This document shows, in pieces, positions 15,494 through 30,100 of a stretch of DNA of 64,000 nucleotides (the first letter of the stretch is position 1; every line of letters begins with the position of its first letter). The DNA is from Brugia malayi (Eukaryota > Nematoda > Chromadorea > Rhabditida > Onchocercidae). A model generated the notes under the pieces. That model searched no databases and had not been told where the DNA came from. It was given only the letters and a program-made list of their open reading frames with translations. A program made the position numbers and the translations under genes. The DNA is taken from contig NW_025062477.1 in assembly GCF_000002995.4 (NCBI RefSeq), forward strand, positions 5,800,649-5,864,648, read 5' to 3'.

Positions 15494-17927
15494 TTATAAA
15501 GTTTATTTATTAAGAAAAAAAAGCAAAATAACAATAGGCAATAATAAATGGCATATACTATCAATGTTAAATTATAAAAAAATACATAATTTGAGTCATT
15601 ATCAAAGAAAAAATATGCTGCGATAGACGCAGTTAAGCAATTAATACAGTTAACCACTATTTAATTGAACATAATTAATATTATATATACATTTATTTAT
15701 AAAAAATTTTTGCAAATATTTAATAAATATTTTAAGAAAGAATTAAACATAGAAGTTATTAGAAAAAATTAATTAAATGCTAAGCAAACTATTGTTTACA
15801 TAATGTAAGAAACTAATTAAGAAATAGCTTAGGAAACGTACAATTCATCGGCTCGTAATTAATCATCCACATGCTTATTGTGGATATTATTTGTTACAAA
15901 TGATTAACAGTTAGTGATAATAACTTATCAAATAACATACTTTTTTCATAGCTTATAAAAAGAATTCAAAATATACCGATAATAAGTTTATAAGTGACAA
16001 TAAGAATTGTATGGTATCTTATTATCAACTAAATGACTTATAAAACATGTATAACAACTGAAATTGATCTATGATACTGAAATGTTCTTCTGAATTTACC
16101 AAGCAATTTTGTTAAAATTTGTTAATCAAACACCGATAAAAGCGCACATACACAGAGTTGATTATGAGGCTAATTTTAAAATTAGGCATAACATTGGAAA
16201 CTTTAAACTTTTCAATATTCTTTTTAATAATAAATTAATCATTATTCTTAACCATAATTATTAGAAATTGTAAATCTTTTAGTTAAAAACGACTTTAAAA
16301 AACCAAAAATGATGAAAAGATATATAAACTATAATGAGAAAGAAAAAGTTGGAAAAAAAGAAAAAGATAACAGTAGAATGATGATGGAATACATGTCGGA
16401 AAAAAACAAATAGATAATGTATACTTAACTTAGATACTTGAAACACTCCAACTTAAACTACTCCCGTAATATCTCAACTTAAGTAATACTCAAATTTAAT
16501 TTACCTATATATTTGATAGCTTACTTTTGTTTATGAGTTGAAAAACGGAAATGGAAGGGATGTGTAGGCACTATCCGTATTGTCGCAAAAAGGAAGAATA
16601 AAAAAAGTTAACACATGATTTTATAAAAAAAAAAAAAAGTAAAATAAAATGTAGAAAAACTTCCTTTTTCCTCAATAACTATCTGAAATTTAGAAAAAAA
16701 AGAAGAAAAGAAAAGAAGAAAACGATTCAATTTTTTTAGCCAGACAGATTTACGAGTAATTTCTTCAGCTTTCTTTATTATTGTCTCTCTCTTCCTATTT
16801 CGTAAAAGGAAAATGAGACTATACTACAATAACTATCAATTTGCATAGAGATAAACCATTGTTTAATAATTTATCAATAGCTAAAAATCATTCATAAATA
16901 ACTTTTTATACATTTCATTCAAAAACAATCATAAAAACGAATAAAAATTTTCCCCTTAAAAAAGTGCATAATAAATGAAAAGCTAATATAATATCTAAGT
17001 TTTATAGAAAAAACAAAAGAAAAAAAGAAGGAAAAAAGAACTATAAATAATTCTTAATTAGAAGATTTAAAATTATCGATATAATTAGTTGAATGCAATA
17101 AAATAACTCGTTACATTAAATGATAATTTTAAATTTTAACAAAACGATATGATACAATATGTCTGATTAACGATGAAGTTAGACAAGAAATAATGATGAA
17201 AAAGATAACAGCAAATGATGAAACATGAGGAAAAACGAGAAAAAAAGAAAGAAAAAAAAGTGACAGAGAAAAGTTTAAAAATACAATACTTCGTCTTCTC
17301 TTCCTACCAAATTTCATCGTCTTTTAAGCTATTCATAATAATTACATGCCATTCAGTAAGCGATGAATTATGCTAATGAAGGAAAAAAAAGTATTTCAAA
17401 TATAACAACTGAAATATTTTCAAATCCCATATACTATACTTCATACATTTTGATAGGTTCAAAAAATTATTTATAAATATTAATGAAAACGATAAGAACG
17501 ATTGAATATAGAACTGTACAGAAGATGTTATAATAATGGAATTATATTTAAGTATTACAAAATTACTTAAATTTCGCTTTCAGTATTACATATTTTATTC
17601 AAATTTCCATGTATACACCTTATTTTATTATTTGTTTATTGTTGTCATTTTTAAAAATTTAAGATTAACTTTAAAAAATCTAAAAACATAACCTTTTCCC
17701 CATGAAAGATTTTTCCTTTTTGGAAACTTACTTCAAATTCTATTAAAAAGTAACTAATCACATTCTTAAATCTAAATTCATTTCATAACTTTTACATTTT
17801 AAATCAAAATAAATCTTAAAAAAGAAAATTCCTATTTCGTACCAAAAAAGAAAAAAAAATTTTTTTTCTTTTTTTTTTTTTGGTTTTTCAACAAATATTA
17901 GAAATAAAACAATTTTTTTATCAAAAA

Positions 17928-17976
17928 GAGAGAGGGAAAGAGAGAGAAAGAGAAGAAAAAGAGATAAGAAGAATGT
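17928..17976. repeat. GA-rich simple sequence
   Basis: Imperfect AGAGAGGGAAAG-type purine tract of about 50 bases following a poly-A/poly-T stretch. Confidence 0.7.
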
Positions 17977-18375
17977 AAATATAATTAATATTTGTACACA
18001 CACAATTATACAGTAATAAAATAAAATTGAAATGAATCAAAGAAAAAAAAGATGAGGACACAATGATAAAACCCATCATAATTTATTAAAAAAAAAAACA
18101 ATAATTCTACAATATATACAAGAAAAAGACAAATATATACTATCATATAGCATAACTTCATTGGAAAATATTGAAAGAAGCTTGAAATCAAATAAAATAA
18201 AATGAAATGAAATACTTCATTTTATTTCAGGCAGCTGTTTAAAATGGATCGAAAAATAAATAAAGAGATGCCTGCCATCAGTGCTCTTCCTTTCATTCAT
18301 CAACTATATACTGCTTATAACTAGCTAGCAGTTCAGCATTCCTATCAACTTTAACACTAATATTTTGTAATTCAC

Positions 18376-18420
18376 AAACACATACACATACACATACACA
18401 CACACATATGCACATACATA
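18376..18420. repeat. CA/TACACA microsatellite
   Basis: Short imperfect (CA)n with TACA units, about 45 bases. Confidence 0.75.
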
Positions 18421-19449
18421 AATTTAAATTGATCCAACTAATAATCAAGCTAGCTAAAAAATGAACAAAGCTATAACTCAACGTAAGTGTTATCTTATCA
18501 ACAATGAACATTATGTAACAAAAACTATTTTAATTCATTTTGCACAAACAGACAGAGACAGACAAACGAACGGACATATACAATCACATCTCAATATGTG
18601 TATAAGATATAAGTAAAATGAATGAATAAATGAATGTTTCATTTTATATACAATGAAATGAAACAAAATCAATCTTTAACACATTTTATTTAAAAAAAAT
18701 TGTCGATGAATGGAAGATACTTGAAAGAAATATCGAAATCAACATAAAATCGATGAGAAATAACAATATGGAATAAACAATACGTTCAAGCAAAAAAAAA
18801 AAAAAAAAATTCAGAAAAGAGTGGAAAATTAAAGATTTAAAAGAGAAGATGGATTTGTCAGAGGAACAGCGTGTAATAAAGTAAACAGAATTGCAACAGA
18901 TATGACTGATCTATGATTTTTGTGACAAAAAAAATCGATTGGAAATGATGACCTTTGCTGGTAATCAATAAAATCACTTAGCGAATTATCTATGCTTATT
19001 TGTGTGAATTAATAAGAAAGAAATGAAACGAAGAATTAAACTTGGATTTATACAGAAAATACTTATAGATAATGAAATTTTAAAATTCTATTCAAACAAA
19101 CAGTTACACACACATAATTGACATACGAATAATGAATGAATGAAATGATTTCTACTTCGTTTGTTTTTTGCACAAAAATTTATCGTACATAAAAAAAAAA
19201 AAGGTTACTGATTTTTTTCTCAAAGAAATAATGAAACAATTTAAAACATCTAATTAGATTAAAATCTTCGTCATCCAAAATCATTTTCCTCATTTCATTT
19301 GATGATAAGCACTCATATACTAACCATTCAGTAAAGTACCTCTAATTCTTCATCCTATTCTGCAAAACCTTTCAACATCACCTTCTCTTCACCTCAGACA
19401 CCAATGTAATTACTGTCACATAAAGGTCACATACACATATAATGAGTTC

Positions 19450-19505
19450 ACCCCTCCTTTTTTCTCTTTCTCCCTCCCTTTCGCTCTCTTTCTCTCTCTT
19501 TTCCT
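19450..19505. repeat. Polypyrimidine (CT-rich) tract
   Basis: About 55 bases of nearly pure C/T on the plus strand, the reverse of the purine bias around it. Confidence 0.7.
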
Positions 19506-21132
19506 TATAATAAAAAGTTCAAAAGAGATAAACTAGCATTGCAATTATTGACTAATAAAGAAGGAATCAAACATGAGGATTCCTATCAATTCAACATAAA
19601 AATGATCTATAATCTTTGGATAAAATGGAACAATACAGAGATGAATTTTGCAAAATTTTTTAAATAAGAAGTTGGGAATAAGAAATGATCGATTCATTTA
19701 ATATCGTATTTTGCTAAATATTAAATGATTTTAGGATTTAATTCTAACAATCATATCATTAGTCGTTTGATTCAGAATTAGAAATAAATATCAGTTATTG
19801 TTGTATTAGGGACACTATTATCAAACTTTTGGAATCAGACTAACAATCAATAGGTAATAAACTAACAGATTATGGTAGCACATTCCTGAAAGTCCTGAAA
19901 ATTTTTGAAATATTTAAAAATTTAAAAACAATGAAGAAATAAAAATACGTTATAACCAAATGAATAATGCTCAACACCATTCTTTATATATGTAAATATA
20001 AACGACTTCTATCTATAAATATATGCGCAAAGTACAGAAAGAATATTTAATCAGATGTTCTTTCAAAACATAAAACTATGCAAATGGGGAAATAAGATGA
20101 ATCACTGATCTCAAAACGTTACATTTGCATAATATATTAAATATATGAAAATAACATTTTGATGAATGAAACCAAAATATGTACCAAATCAAGCAAATAT
20201 CAAAATTATATTAAGTAAATAATAATCACTCTAATCAAAAATTTAGAATTTTTGCAGATGTGAAGGCTGATTCGGAGAGCCAAGAATACAGATATTGTAT
20301 GCATGGATGCGTTTGTGTCAAAATATTTTTTTTTCACTAAAACCTAAATTAGAAATCGTAATGTCTATGATGGTCGAAAATTTCATTTTATTTCGTTAAC
20401 TGTAAGTTCTTTAATTCACTTATAATGTTCATTCCGTTCAATGCTTATAATAGCAAAATTATTCAAATATTTACAATTTTCAGAAAATAACGATAATTTC
20501 CTAGCAGTTCAGTACAAAAAAAGGACCCGTAGAAATAGTAAAAATAGTAAATCACAGATCAAGTGCTTGGGTTTTACAATGCAACAAAAATCAAATTTTA
20601 GAAAAGAGATTTAAAAATTCAGTAAATCATCCTGATGAATAAACAAAATCCAGAAATAACAATCATTTAATGGAATTTAAAATAAAAACCAAAATACCTC
20701 AAATTTTTATTCTCTTCATATTCAGACTCATTATTGTGATTGCCCAACAACTGAGCAATACATTAAAATGTATCATGCACATTTTTCAGCACTCATTTAT
20801 CTAAAGGTCAATGTCGCACTAATCTATGCATTATGATAAATTTAAAAAGGTTACAAATTTTGGGATGAAAATTCGAAAATTTTTCGAAAATCTAAACGGA
20901 TCAAGCTATTTTCATATGAGATATAAAACCTGCAAAAAAAAAAAGTAAGATTTTTTCTTTTTTTGATAAATTCCACAGAAGTGCTTATGACAAGAATAAA
21001 CGAATTTCAGAAATATTCAGAATCGGTTATAAAAACATCTTTAAGTTTAAATCATATTCATCCGGTTTTTTTCGTAACAAATAAAATAGCAGCATAATAA
21101 ATGACATCTGTGCAAATAAAGAACAAAAATAG

Positions 21133-24100
21133 CTACTGAATCATTGTTATAAGTTTTTCGAAATCACGAGCAAGGCAATCAGTTTTAACTGCTTGATCAC
21201 TCAACTGCACACGATCTAAACATATTCTTACTTGGAGCATTAGCTGCTTAATATCATCCGGCGGCACCAGAACAACTTCCATTTTTGATTCACGGATATA
21301 TTTCATCATCCTAAAAAAAAATTTTCAAAAACAAATTTGAATTTCAAAGCTTCGGCTTGGATATATTAAATCAGTTGAAGAGCTCTTCAATTCGTAGCAT
21401 GACAAAAGGTGCCTATTTGATCCTCATCTCAATATAAACTCAAGTTTTCAAGATCTGCTTTAACATATACGATATCTTCGCGAATCTGTGCTCCATTGAA
21501 CACAATAAAGAAACTGAAATTTTCAATCACTCTTTGATAGCAAGTACAATAACTATTAAAAATATCTTACAATTAAGATTAAATTATCTGTTTTAATGAA
21601 TCCATTTACCGATTATCCATACATGACATTCTTAAACCACGCATCATAAGATCTTCCTTTTCATTTGTATCAAACCATTTCCGAACACGCGCAACAGCTA
21701 CGTCGAAAAGCTCATAAGGCAGAAGTTCCATATTTTCCATAACTCTTAAGACATCTTTTGCTTCACTATCAAGGCCTTTTTGAAATAAAGCAATAACTTC
21801 CTGAAATGATGGAAATCTGAAAATCTTGCAGTGATTTTATCTCAAAGGAATTTTCATTAAAAGATTTCATTAAAAGACAGCAAGTTTTCTGAGTTCGCTT
21901 CGGAAAACTTGTAAAACTGACATAAATTAATAATCATGCTTCAACACTTTTGGATTTTCTCTTACTTAAAACATTTCCAAAGCTCGAAACTATACCTTGC
22001 TCTTGATTTCGTCAGCACTAAGCGTCCAATCATTAGCTAAGTCATAAACATGAAAACGTAAGTGACGGGTAAATTCTGGTGAACCATTGTGCGAGACACA
22101 TTTCTTTAAGAATTCCATTCTCTTTTCTCTAATACTCTCTGTAACACTCTCCATTGGAATTAATGGATGAGCATAAAATGATTCAAAAAATGCCCGTTCA
22201 CTAATTGAATCGAACAAATATTTTGGTCCTGGAGGCCATTCTTCCAGAGTAACCTGCAGATTTTATAGATTGAAACTTCAAGTTCAGCGACTAACAATTA
22301 TCTCCTTTATCACTGATTAAATCAAATTATTTCGATGTATTAGGAGAAATATTTTACTGAATTAATGATATCAAAAATCAGAATGTTTTGAAGATCTTTC
22401 ACTTTAGAAAAATTCTAAAAATACTAAAAAAAAAAGAAGAATTTACTTACCCAAAATTATACATCCTCTGTGTTCTGCTCTTATTTTACTCAAGTGCTAC
22501 AACTAAATAATTGTAATAAAACAAGTAAAACTCTTAACGTTGAACTCTTCAACTGTGTTATCACTCATTATAAAACTATATAAGTAAATATACCTGCAAC
22601 TCGATCACCATAGCAAGATCATGATGATGACAAACGAGCGGATAATTCACCGGTTTTTGAAGTCCAGCCATGAGACTTAACGGTTTTCTGAAAAATGTAT
22701 AAACAGCGAAATGTCTGAAAATAATATCTTTGATATTTCAAATTGTATAAATGTTCTTTTTCTATTCAGAATGACACACCTGCATTCCAAAAGGACGAAA
22801 TTTGCACATGTGGATAAATTTGTGGGGTGTTCATCGTATCATGTTAAACATGTTCTATTTATTTGTACTTAAAATTAGCTTAATGCAACAAATATCTATT
22901 GGCAGATTATAAATCCCTATGACTAGATAGCAAAAATTCTAGAACCGAAAAATCCAATATACCAAAAAATGAATGACATCAAGGCTTTTCATCCTTCTTC
23001 TGAAAGTTTATATTTGAACTATTTACCTAGCAACAATTTCAGAAAACGCATTAGCAATTCATTTACTCAGTAGATAATTGAATTACGTATAATTACGCAA
23101 ATTCATAGCAGCATACTTTGGTTTTGTTTGTTTACGCCGCTGAAATTCAAACACTGCCTCAATAAAATCTTCAAATAAATTATAGACTGTCGAAGCACTT
23201 GATGAATCCTCATTTGCATCCAATGCTTCTGCAAATTTTACAGAATTTCGCAACAATCGCAAAATCTTTGTACAGCAGTAAGGAAAATGCTCCTGAAACG
23301 CAACACATTTATTTTTTCAAAGAACTTTTTATGCAATTTAATTACATGAAGAAAAAAGAAAAGAAGTAGATAGATAAAAAGTTAAATTTTACAGTCAGTA
23401 TGACAGAGTCTAACACGCACAAAGAAATTCAAAGATGGGAAGATCATTTTTTCGGAGTCAAAGACAGTATATCAAAAGAACATGATATGTCACACATGTT
23501 ATGTTTTTGCTGACTTCATAACTATTCATATATGCGTTTCCCAAAACTTATGTTGCTTAGCTACGGTTTTTAAACATACTTTAAAAATTCAGAAACTTTT
23601 ACAAATAAATACTTGCCAGATCTATTCGGCAATCTTCCAATTTTTTGAACCTCGACGATTTCCGATTTAGAAAGTCGTAAATATATCGAAAAGGATGACG
23701 AAGAAATGTATCCCATAACATAAAACAGATACCGTGTTGCAATACACCTTTTTCACCCAAAAGTTCAACAAATTTCATCGCTTTCTGAAAAGAACAAACA
23801 CATAAGGAAAATATAAAAATATTACTTGATTTTATCAACAGAATTAGTAAGCATATACATATAGTCGCTAATATAACTGAACAGAATAAGAAAAAAGTAA
23901 TGAGAAGTATAGAAAGATAACGGTTAAGTAAAGCAAGATATAGTTATGAAAACAAAATATCTACATTAAGGTTAAAAAAAAAAAATTAAAACAAAAATGC
24001 ATTTGTTGTTTTGTAATCTACTCAAAAGGAAAAAAAGAAAAAGAGATGATAGAAAAGGAAATACATAACAAAGCTATATAGAGAATTCATACTTCTAACA

Positions 24101-27100
24101 ATTTGTAAGCTTCATTCTTCTCCTTTTGGCGCCTCCATGCACCAACACATTCCCAAGCGCAATCAGATACGACAAGTTCAGGTGAAAGACTTATTGGAAA
24201 CAATTTACGCAATTCAGCAATTGTAACTTCCCACTTTACTTTAGAATTTACTACCGTCGGATTATCAAAAATATCATAAAGATGTTCCGGATCTAAGTTG
24301 AATCCTGCTGACCAGCTACCAATCTGGAATTTTAAAATCAATTAGAGTTTGCAAAAAAAAAGTCATAATCTAGGAACTGTTTCATACACGGATTCTTTTT
24401 TTTTTCCTCTACTAATTACCCACCTGTTAGACACGTCTTTTTCATCACCGATCCAAATTATCATTAAACAACACAGCAAATTAGAATTTTAATTTTGAAA
24501 AATTTTTATATTTCTTTAATGAATTTTTAAAGATTAAAACGAAATACCTGTTCTCTATAATAAGCTGGACCACCATTAATTAAATCAGAAAGACAGATTG
24601 GTAAGTTACCAGGTAATGCTTTAAGAATAATCATGCAGTGCAAATGTCTTAAAAGCAGATCCCACCATTCCAACGTTAATTCCACCTTATCCCAATCCTC
24701 ATGATATGATTCGTCATTCAATTCACTGTTAGTGCTCATCTAAAATATCAGATTTATTATTAAATAACATGTAAAATTCATGGTAGCATGTTTTCTTCCA
24801 TACATAATTTGTTCCATACTTTTTCCTTTTTTTTTTTCTCACTTTTGTATTAAATTATTCCCGTCAAATCGTTTCCTAATCGATTTTCAACCAGTTCTAC
24901 ACATATTTTTATTTATAAATATAGAGCACAAAACACTAACTTCGTTTGATGATACGTGCTTTTGAGTGTGTGCGACTGCTCGTGCAACCAAACATAATGT
25001 CAAAGCTGCACCAAGTTCTTGGCTGAAAATATTATGTAAAAATTTACCAATGAAAAATTACTTTTATACACTGCTCATAATAGTGATATATTATCATTCT
25101 GCGAATAAATTGTAACAAACCTGATTGAGAAAATGATAATCCAAAAAATAAAAAATGAGAACCTGTTAAGAATATTTCGTTCCACTTTGTTTAACCAAGA
25201 ACGTCCATAAGAATCAAATTTAGGTAAATGCTTACAGAGAATTAGAACACGTGGTAAATGATGAACGAAATCATCACATGGATTCAGCCAATACGCACAA
25301 AATGCATCCGCAAAATCCTCCTGAAGTACACACATTACCATTTGATTAGTAGGAAAACTAAAAAAGTGCTATGTTTTAACATCTAATGATCAAATTACAT
25401 TGTCGCATAATCCTATCATGCTTGATTAATACAGATGAGCGGTGGAAAAATTCATGGGATCATTATGTTATTTCGGAAGTATTTTAATTATAACGATTAT
25501 CAATGAAGAGTAATTTAAAAAAACACAAAGATTATTCACCTCATATGCAATGAGAACTTACTTCTGATAAGCCAAGTAGTGGTATTATATGGTTTACAAA
25601 GTGCTGAATTGTACAACGTCCCGTCAATACACCATTAAAAAGAAGATCGCCGAATGCAACAGTTTTCTTGACCAATCTGAAACTGATCCATCATCTATCA
25701 CTTTTAATAAATTTATTCAATCGGTTTCAAATGATCGATGCAAAAAAACTACTTGTTTTTCAATCTTTTTTGATTTGATGATGCCATACTTGTTTGATTC
25801 AAATCAAAATGTGATATGAATGCAGCAAATGTGAGGTTTCTTTCTTTTGTAGAATCATTCTCAGTACGGTACCTGAAGGAAATTTAATTACAGTTATCCA
25901 TATAATATTTGCTATACTTCTTGTAAAATATAATATATGGAAATCTATCTTGCAACCTGATTGTTAAGTAAAAAAGGATAATATTTAATTCTTTTTAGAA
26001 AACTGAAATCATTGATCATTTCAGTGGTCAAGTCAATTAATCAGAACATAGAGAATCATTATATCCAACGAAGAAATAAAGCTGTTAGTCATAATTCTAT
26101 AAAATTTTAACAGTTATAAAATTTAACAGTTATTTTTTTGTAAGTTCTACAATAACACAGACTTAGTGTAAACATACTCGGAAATTCGCTGCAGACATAA
26201 ATTCAGCATTTCTTTATCAATGAAGAGCATTTCAGCAATATCAAAATTTTCACATTCTTCACTGGTCGTGTTCGGCTCTTCATTGTCTATTTTAAGCAAA
26301 TATATATAAACATCAAGCAACTGTGAAACTGCAGCAGCATAAGTCACCAAATTATCACTATCCGGAGATTTCTTCTGAAAATAAAAAATGCTAACAATTC
26401 TATTAAATAAATTTATTAAATAAAGCTAACAATTCTAGTCGTTACTAATTTTCTAGCAGTTATTATCCATAAATATACGATAAAATATACGATAGATAGA
26501 AACAAGGAAAGTCTCTGAAGAATCAAAATTTTCAAAATTTTTAATTACATATGTGAAAAAAAAAAAAAAGAAATTAGATTATAAAACTTTTAAAAAATTC
26601 AAAGCTTTACATAAAAAACGTATTTCCTTTAAAAAAAAAAAAAAAAAAAAAAAAAGCTGAAAAATGGAAGCTATTTGTTAAATTGTAAGAAAAACGACAA
26701 ATGATGATCAAAATAAAGCAAACATCTAAAAATAGAAAAGAATAAAACATTAAAGTTATAAATAGTGCAAAATCCAAACCACAGCATGATAACTCTCCAC
26801 ATGTTGTAAAACGGAAGCCATAATAAGGCCAAGTTTGTAACAGTCGACGTCACAATCTCGGCATAGAATATCAATACTTTCTCTCATTGCAGAAGTAGTC
26901 TTTAGGGCTCGGAAAAACTGCAACCAAGTTGAAAAATCTTCCACAATGCCATCTTTCATCATTTGATTAATCTGAAATTCATCTGCATCGCATATCAGGA
27001 TTTTCAATCTTTTCGAGATTTCTCCTGTTTTTTCATGCTTTCGCGTCATTTTTTCAGATACCAATAAATCTTATCAGAGTTGCCAAGATTTAATCATAGT

Positions 27101-30100
27101 TCAATCTTCATTCCTCATCTAATAGAGGAGATGGAAATTATGTTTGTCCAGTTTTTAACTTTTCAGTTCCCGTCATTTCAACTTCAGTCGTTTCAAGTCA
27201 ACTTTTCAATTTCAGTCATCTTCCACACCGGCGATTGAGATAGCAGTTAAAAAAAAAAAAAAAAAAGGTAAATTAAAATAGCATACCTTCATCTTCATGA
27301 AATAACAGTATGCTTGGAAACAGATTTACAGTATGTACTAACCTCTTTGATAATGCTTGAATCATGAATAGCAGAATCAGTTTCGTCTGATAAAGCACGA
27401 TGAAAGGGAATCCGCAGATGCTTAAAATATATGGTATTGCATTTTAAATTTAATTGCATTAAAATAAGTTATGTGTCAAATATGTCTTACATAAATCATT
27501 CCATTCGACGATAGAAAAAAAACGGAGGGCAAATGTGATGAAGCCCGTTCATCGAAACCTAATAAATGGTCGCTGAGCCGAGGTATACCAATTAATCGGC
27601 CATGTCGATCCACTGTAGATGCAAAAACTCGCCTTCCATTCTGAATTTTTTTGAAAAAAGTTGGAAAAAAAACAACAGATGCAATTTAACATATTACTTT
27701 AGCCGAAAATAAAGGACGAAATTACTACATCAGATACATAAAAGTTTCCTGAAATAAATCGGTAAAGGAAAAATCAAAAAGTCAAATTAGTAATCTATCT
27801 CGATTTGAAATAAAGTCATAAATCCAATCAAGCTATAATAAAGACAGGTTTGAGAGATAAATTTTGCCTTTCCTAAAAAATATATCTCGTGAGATTTCTT
27901 ACAGAATGAAAAAAATCATCAAAAATTTGCAAACTGAACAATACCTGCATGCTCCATGCTTCAAGCAAACCACGCCGTGGTGCAAATATTACCAGGAATA
28001 AAGTCGTCGACGGTTGTACTTCAAGTTCATATCTACTTTTCTTCCGGTCTAATGTGGACATACCTTCCAACCAAGCACAACGTGCATCACGATATCCCTT
28101 CCACATCCGTACCATATGACGAGTCCTAATCTATAAATCGTTCACAAATCCTTACATTTCTGTGATCTATTCACTTCCACACATAAATTCCTTTTACAAT
28201 TTATGGAAATAATTCGGTAAAATGATTAAGAGCAATTTTTGTAAATTAAACACTTTTATGAAGAGTTGAATGATAAGCGACATCACTAACATCAATTAAG
28301 GCTACACGAGCTAACGAATCCGTAACTGCAGCAAGTTTATACTTTCCTGGTGCCATATATATGCGTTCACCTTCACGCTTGCCATCAACAATTGATGAGC
28401 GCATTGGTATCACCGCACTGGGTTTAATTTCGACAATCGGTTGACGATCTTTCCGGGATGTGCCTATACCCAGAAATGAACGTATGCCAAACGATGGTAT
28501 GCTCGATGCAACAGACGATGTAAGCTTAAAATATGCTTTTTTCCAAAGTTCAATGTCTTCAGTTCAAAACTGTATAGTAGCAAAAAATAAAAAAGAAAAA
28601 GAAAACAAAAAAGACTGTTCCATAAAAAGTCTCTTCAGTTTTTGATTCCTTCATTTTCCATTCACCAGAAAAAATTGAAATTTTATATACCTGATTTCCA
28701 AGAGCATATAAAGCATCACTTAAAACATTTTGCGAAGCGCCTGGTGTATGCCATCCAAAACCCACATAGGGTGATCGGCCAACAAAAACATACGTCGAAT
28801 AAACCGGAAGTGATGAGCGTTCTATTTTAGCCTGAAAGTCTCAAGATCACTAAAATAAATCAAGCACCTGACACTTAACATTAGGCATCAATTATTATAT
28901 TAAATTAATAGAATTTCAAAGAAGCAATTTCAAAAAATTTTAGCGAACTAAATAAATTATTAGAAAATATCCAAAATTACGCCACTGCCGACAAATGCAA
29001 AATAAGTTCAACATGTTTCAGTCTCTACCTTGTAACCCTGAGGCGAAAGTGTTGCGGCACTGTGAAGATCAAACCAAGTTGCTTTCAAAGGACCCGAAAT
29101 ACCGAAATCGACCACATTTATTCCAGATTCAAACTTCAATTTTTCAACGTTTAACTTTGCATGAGCTGCTACTTTCCCGACGTCCATCTCACCGCAGGCA
29201 AGCTAAAAGAAAGGAAAATTGATTTGTTAAGTCTTTATCCAACATCAGAAATAGATTCATTTGAAAACTGTATCAGAAACACATTCATTTAAAAACTGTA
29301 TCCTTTCCTTTAGTATCATTAATTAAATGGCGAATAACCAAAGACAATCAACAAACAAGTGATACCAAATTACATGAATAAATCTCAAGAAAATTAATAA
29401 CGAGGATACCGATGAGATGGGCTGCCCTGCGCAAATAAAATGCTACAAAGTTATCTACTAAATGACCTAACGAAGAATAAAACTAATGACATATAAGCAG
29501 AAAAGAAACCGCGTCTTACTAAAAAATAAAAACAGCTACAAAAAAATTTGAAACCATACTTGATTTTTCGCTGCCTTTAATGCTGCATATAGTGAAAGAC
29601 CTTCAATACATGTCAAATCAGTTTGCGACAATATCGCTAATTCCTGATTTCCAGCCATCACCGATCTCCCAAGACGAATTTCTTCGATGGGGCTGTAAAT
29701 CGACAGCTTATATGAAGATGGAGAAATAAGTCGGCACATAAATTCCTTAAATTCATTTCACTGCAGTATTCAAAGAAATATTTACTACTCCTGAAATGTT
29801 CAAGTCCAAAAATATCTACAATTTTTTTCCGTTCAAGAATACAGGTTATTGTTCATCAGCCATAGATTTCTTCTATAATTTTCATATTCATCTTATGTAT
29901 AAATGCTAAATAATTACCTATCTGATACGTAATCCGAGCGTAGCAGTAAGCCTTTTTCTGTAAAAAAACGGACATATCCATTGCTCATTCCAACAACAAT
30001 TGCCGACCAATCATACAATGATGTTTCCGTTTTTCTTGTACAACTCAGGGGTAAAACACATAAACAACGAATATAAGCCTTAAAAAAAAAAAAAAAAAAA

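Larger units (their letters stand above)
15494..21132. other. Long A-rich spacer between REEP and RAB3GAP2
   Basis: About 5.6 kb of low-complexity DNA with many A-runs, GA tracts and short microsatellites on the plus strand (T-rich on minus). It separates the REEP start from the RAB3GAP2 stop, both on the minus strand. The T-richness on minus resembles a minus-strand intron, so it may include a long 5' intron of REEP or a 3' UTR of RAB3GAP2. I see no convincing coding exon; open frames at 17,129-17,317 and 17,758-18,511 are homopolymer-driven. Confidence 0.6.

Noticed and set aside
17129..18511. Several minus-strand frames rich in Phe, Leu and Lys
   Set aside because: Driven by A-runs, GA tracts and a CA microsatellite.
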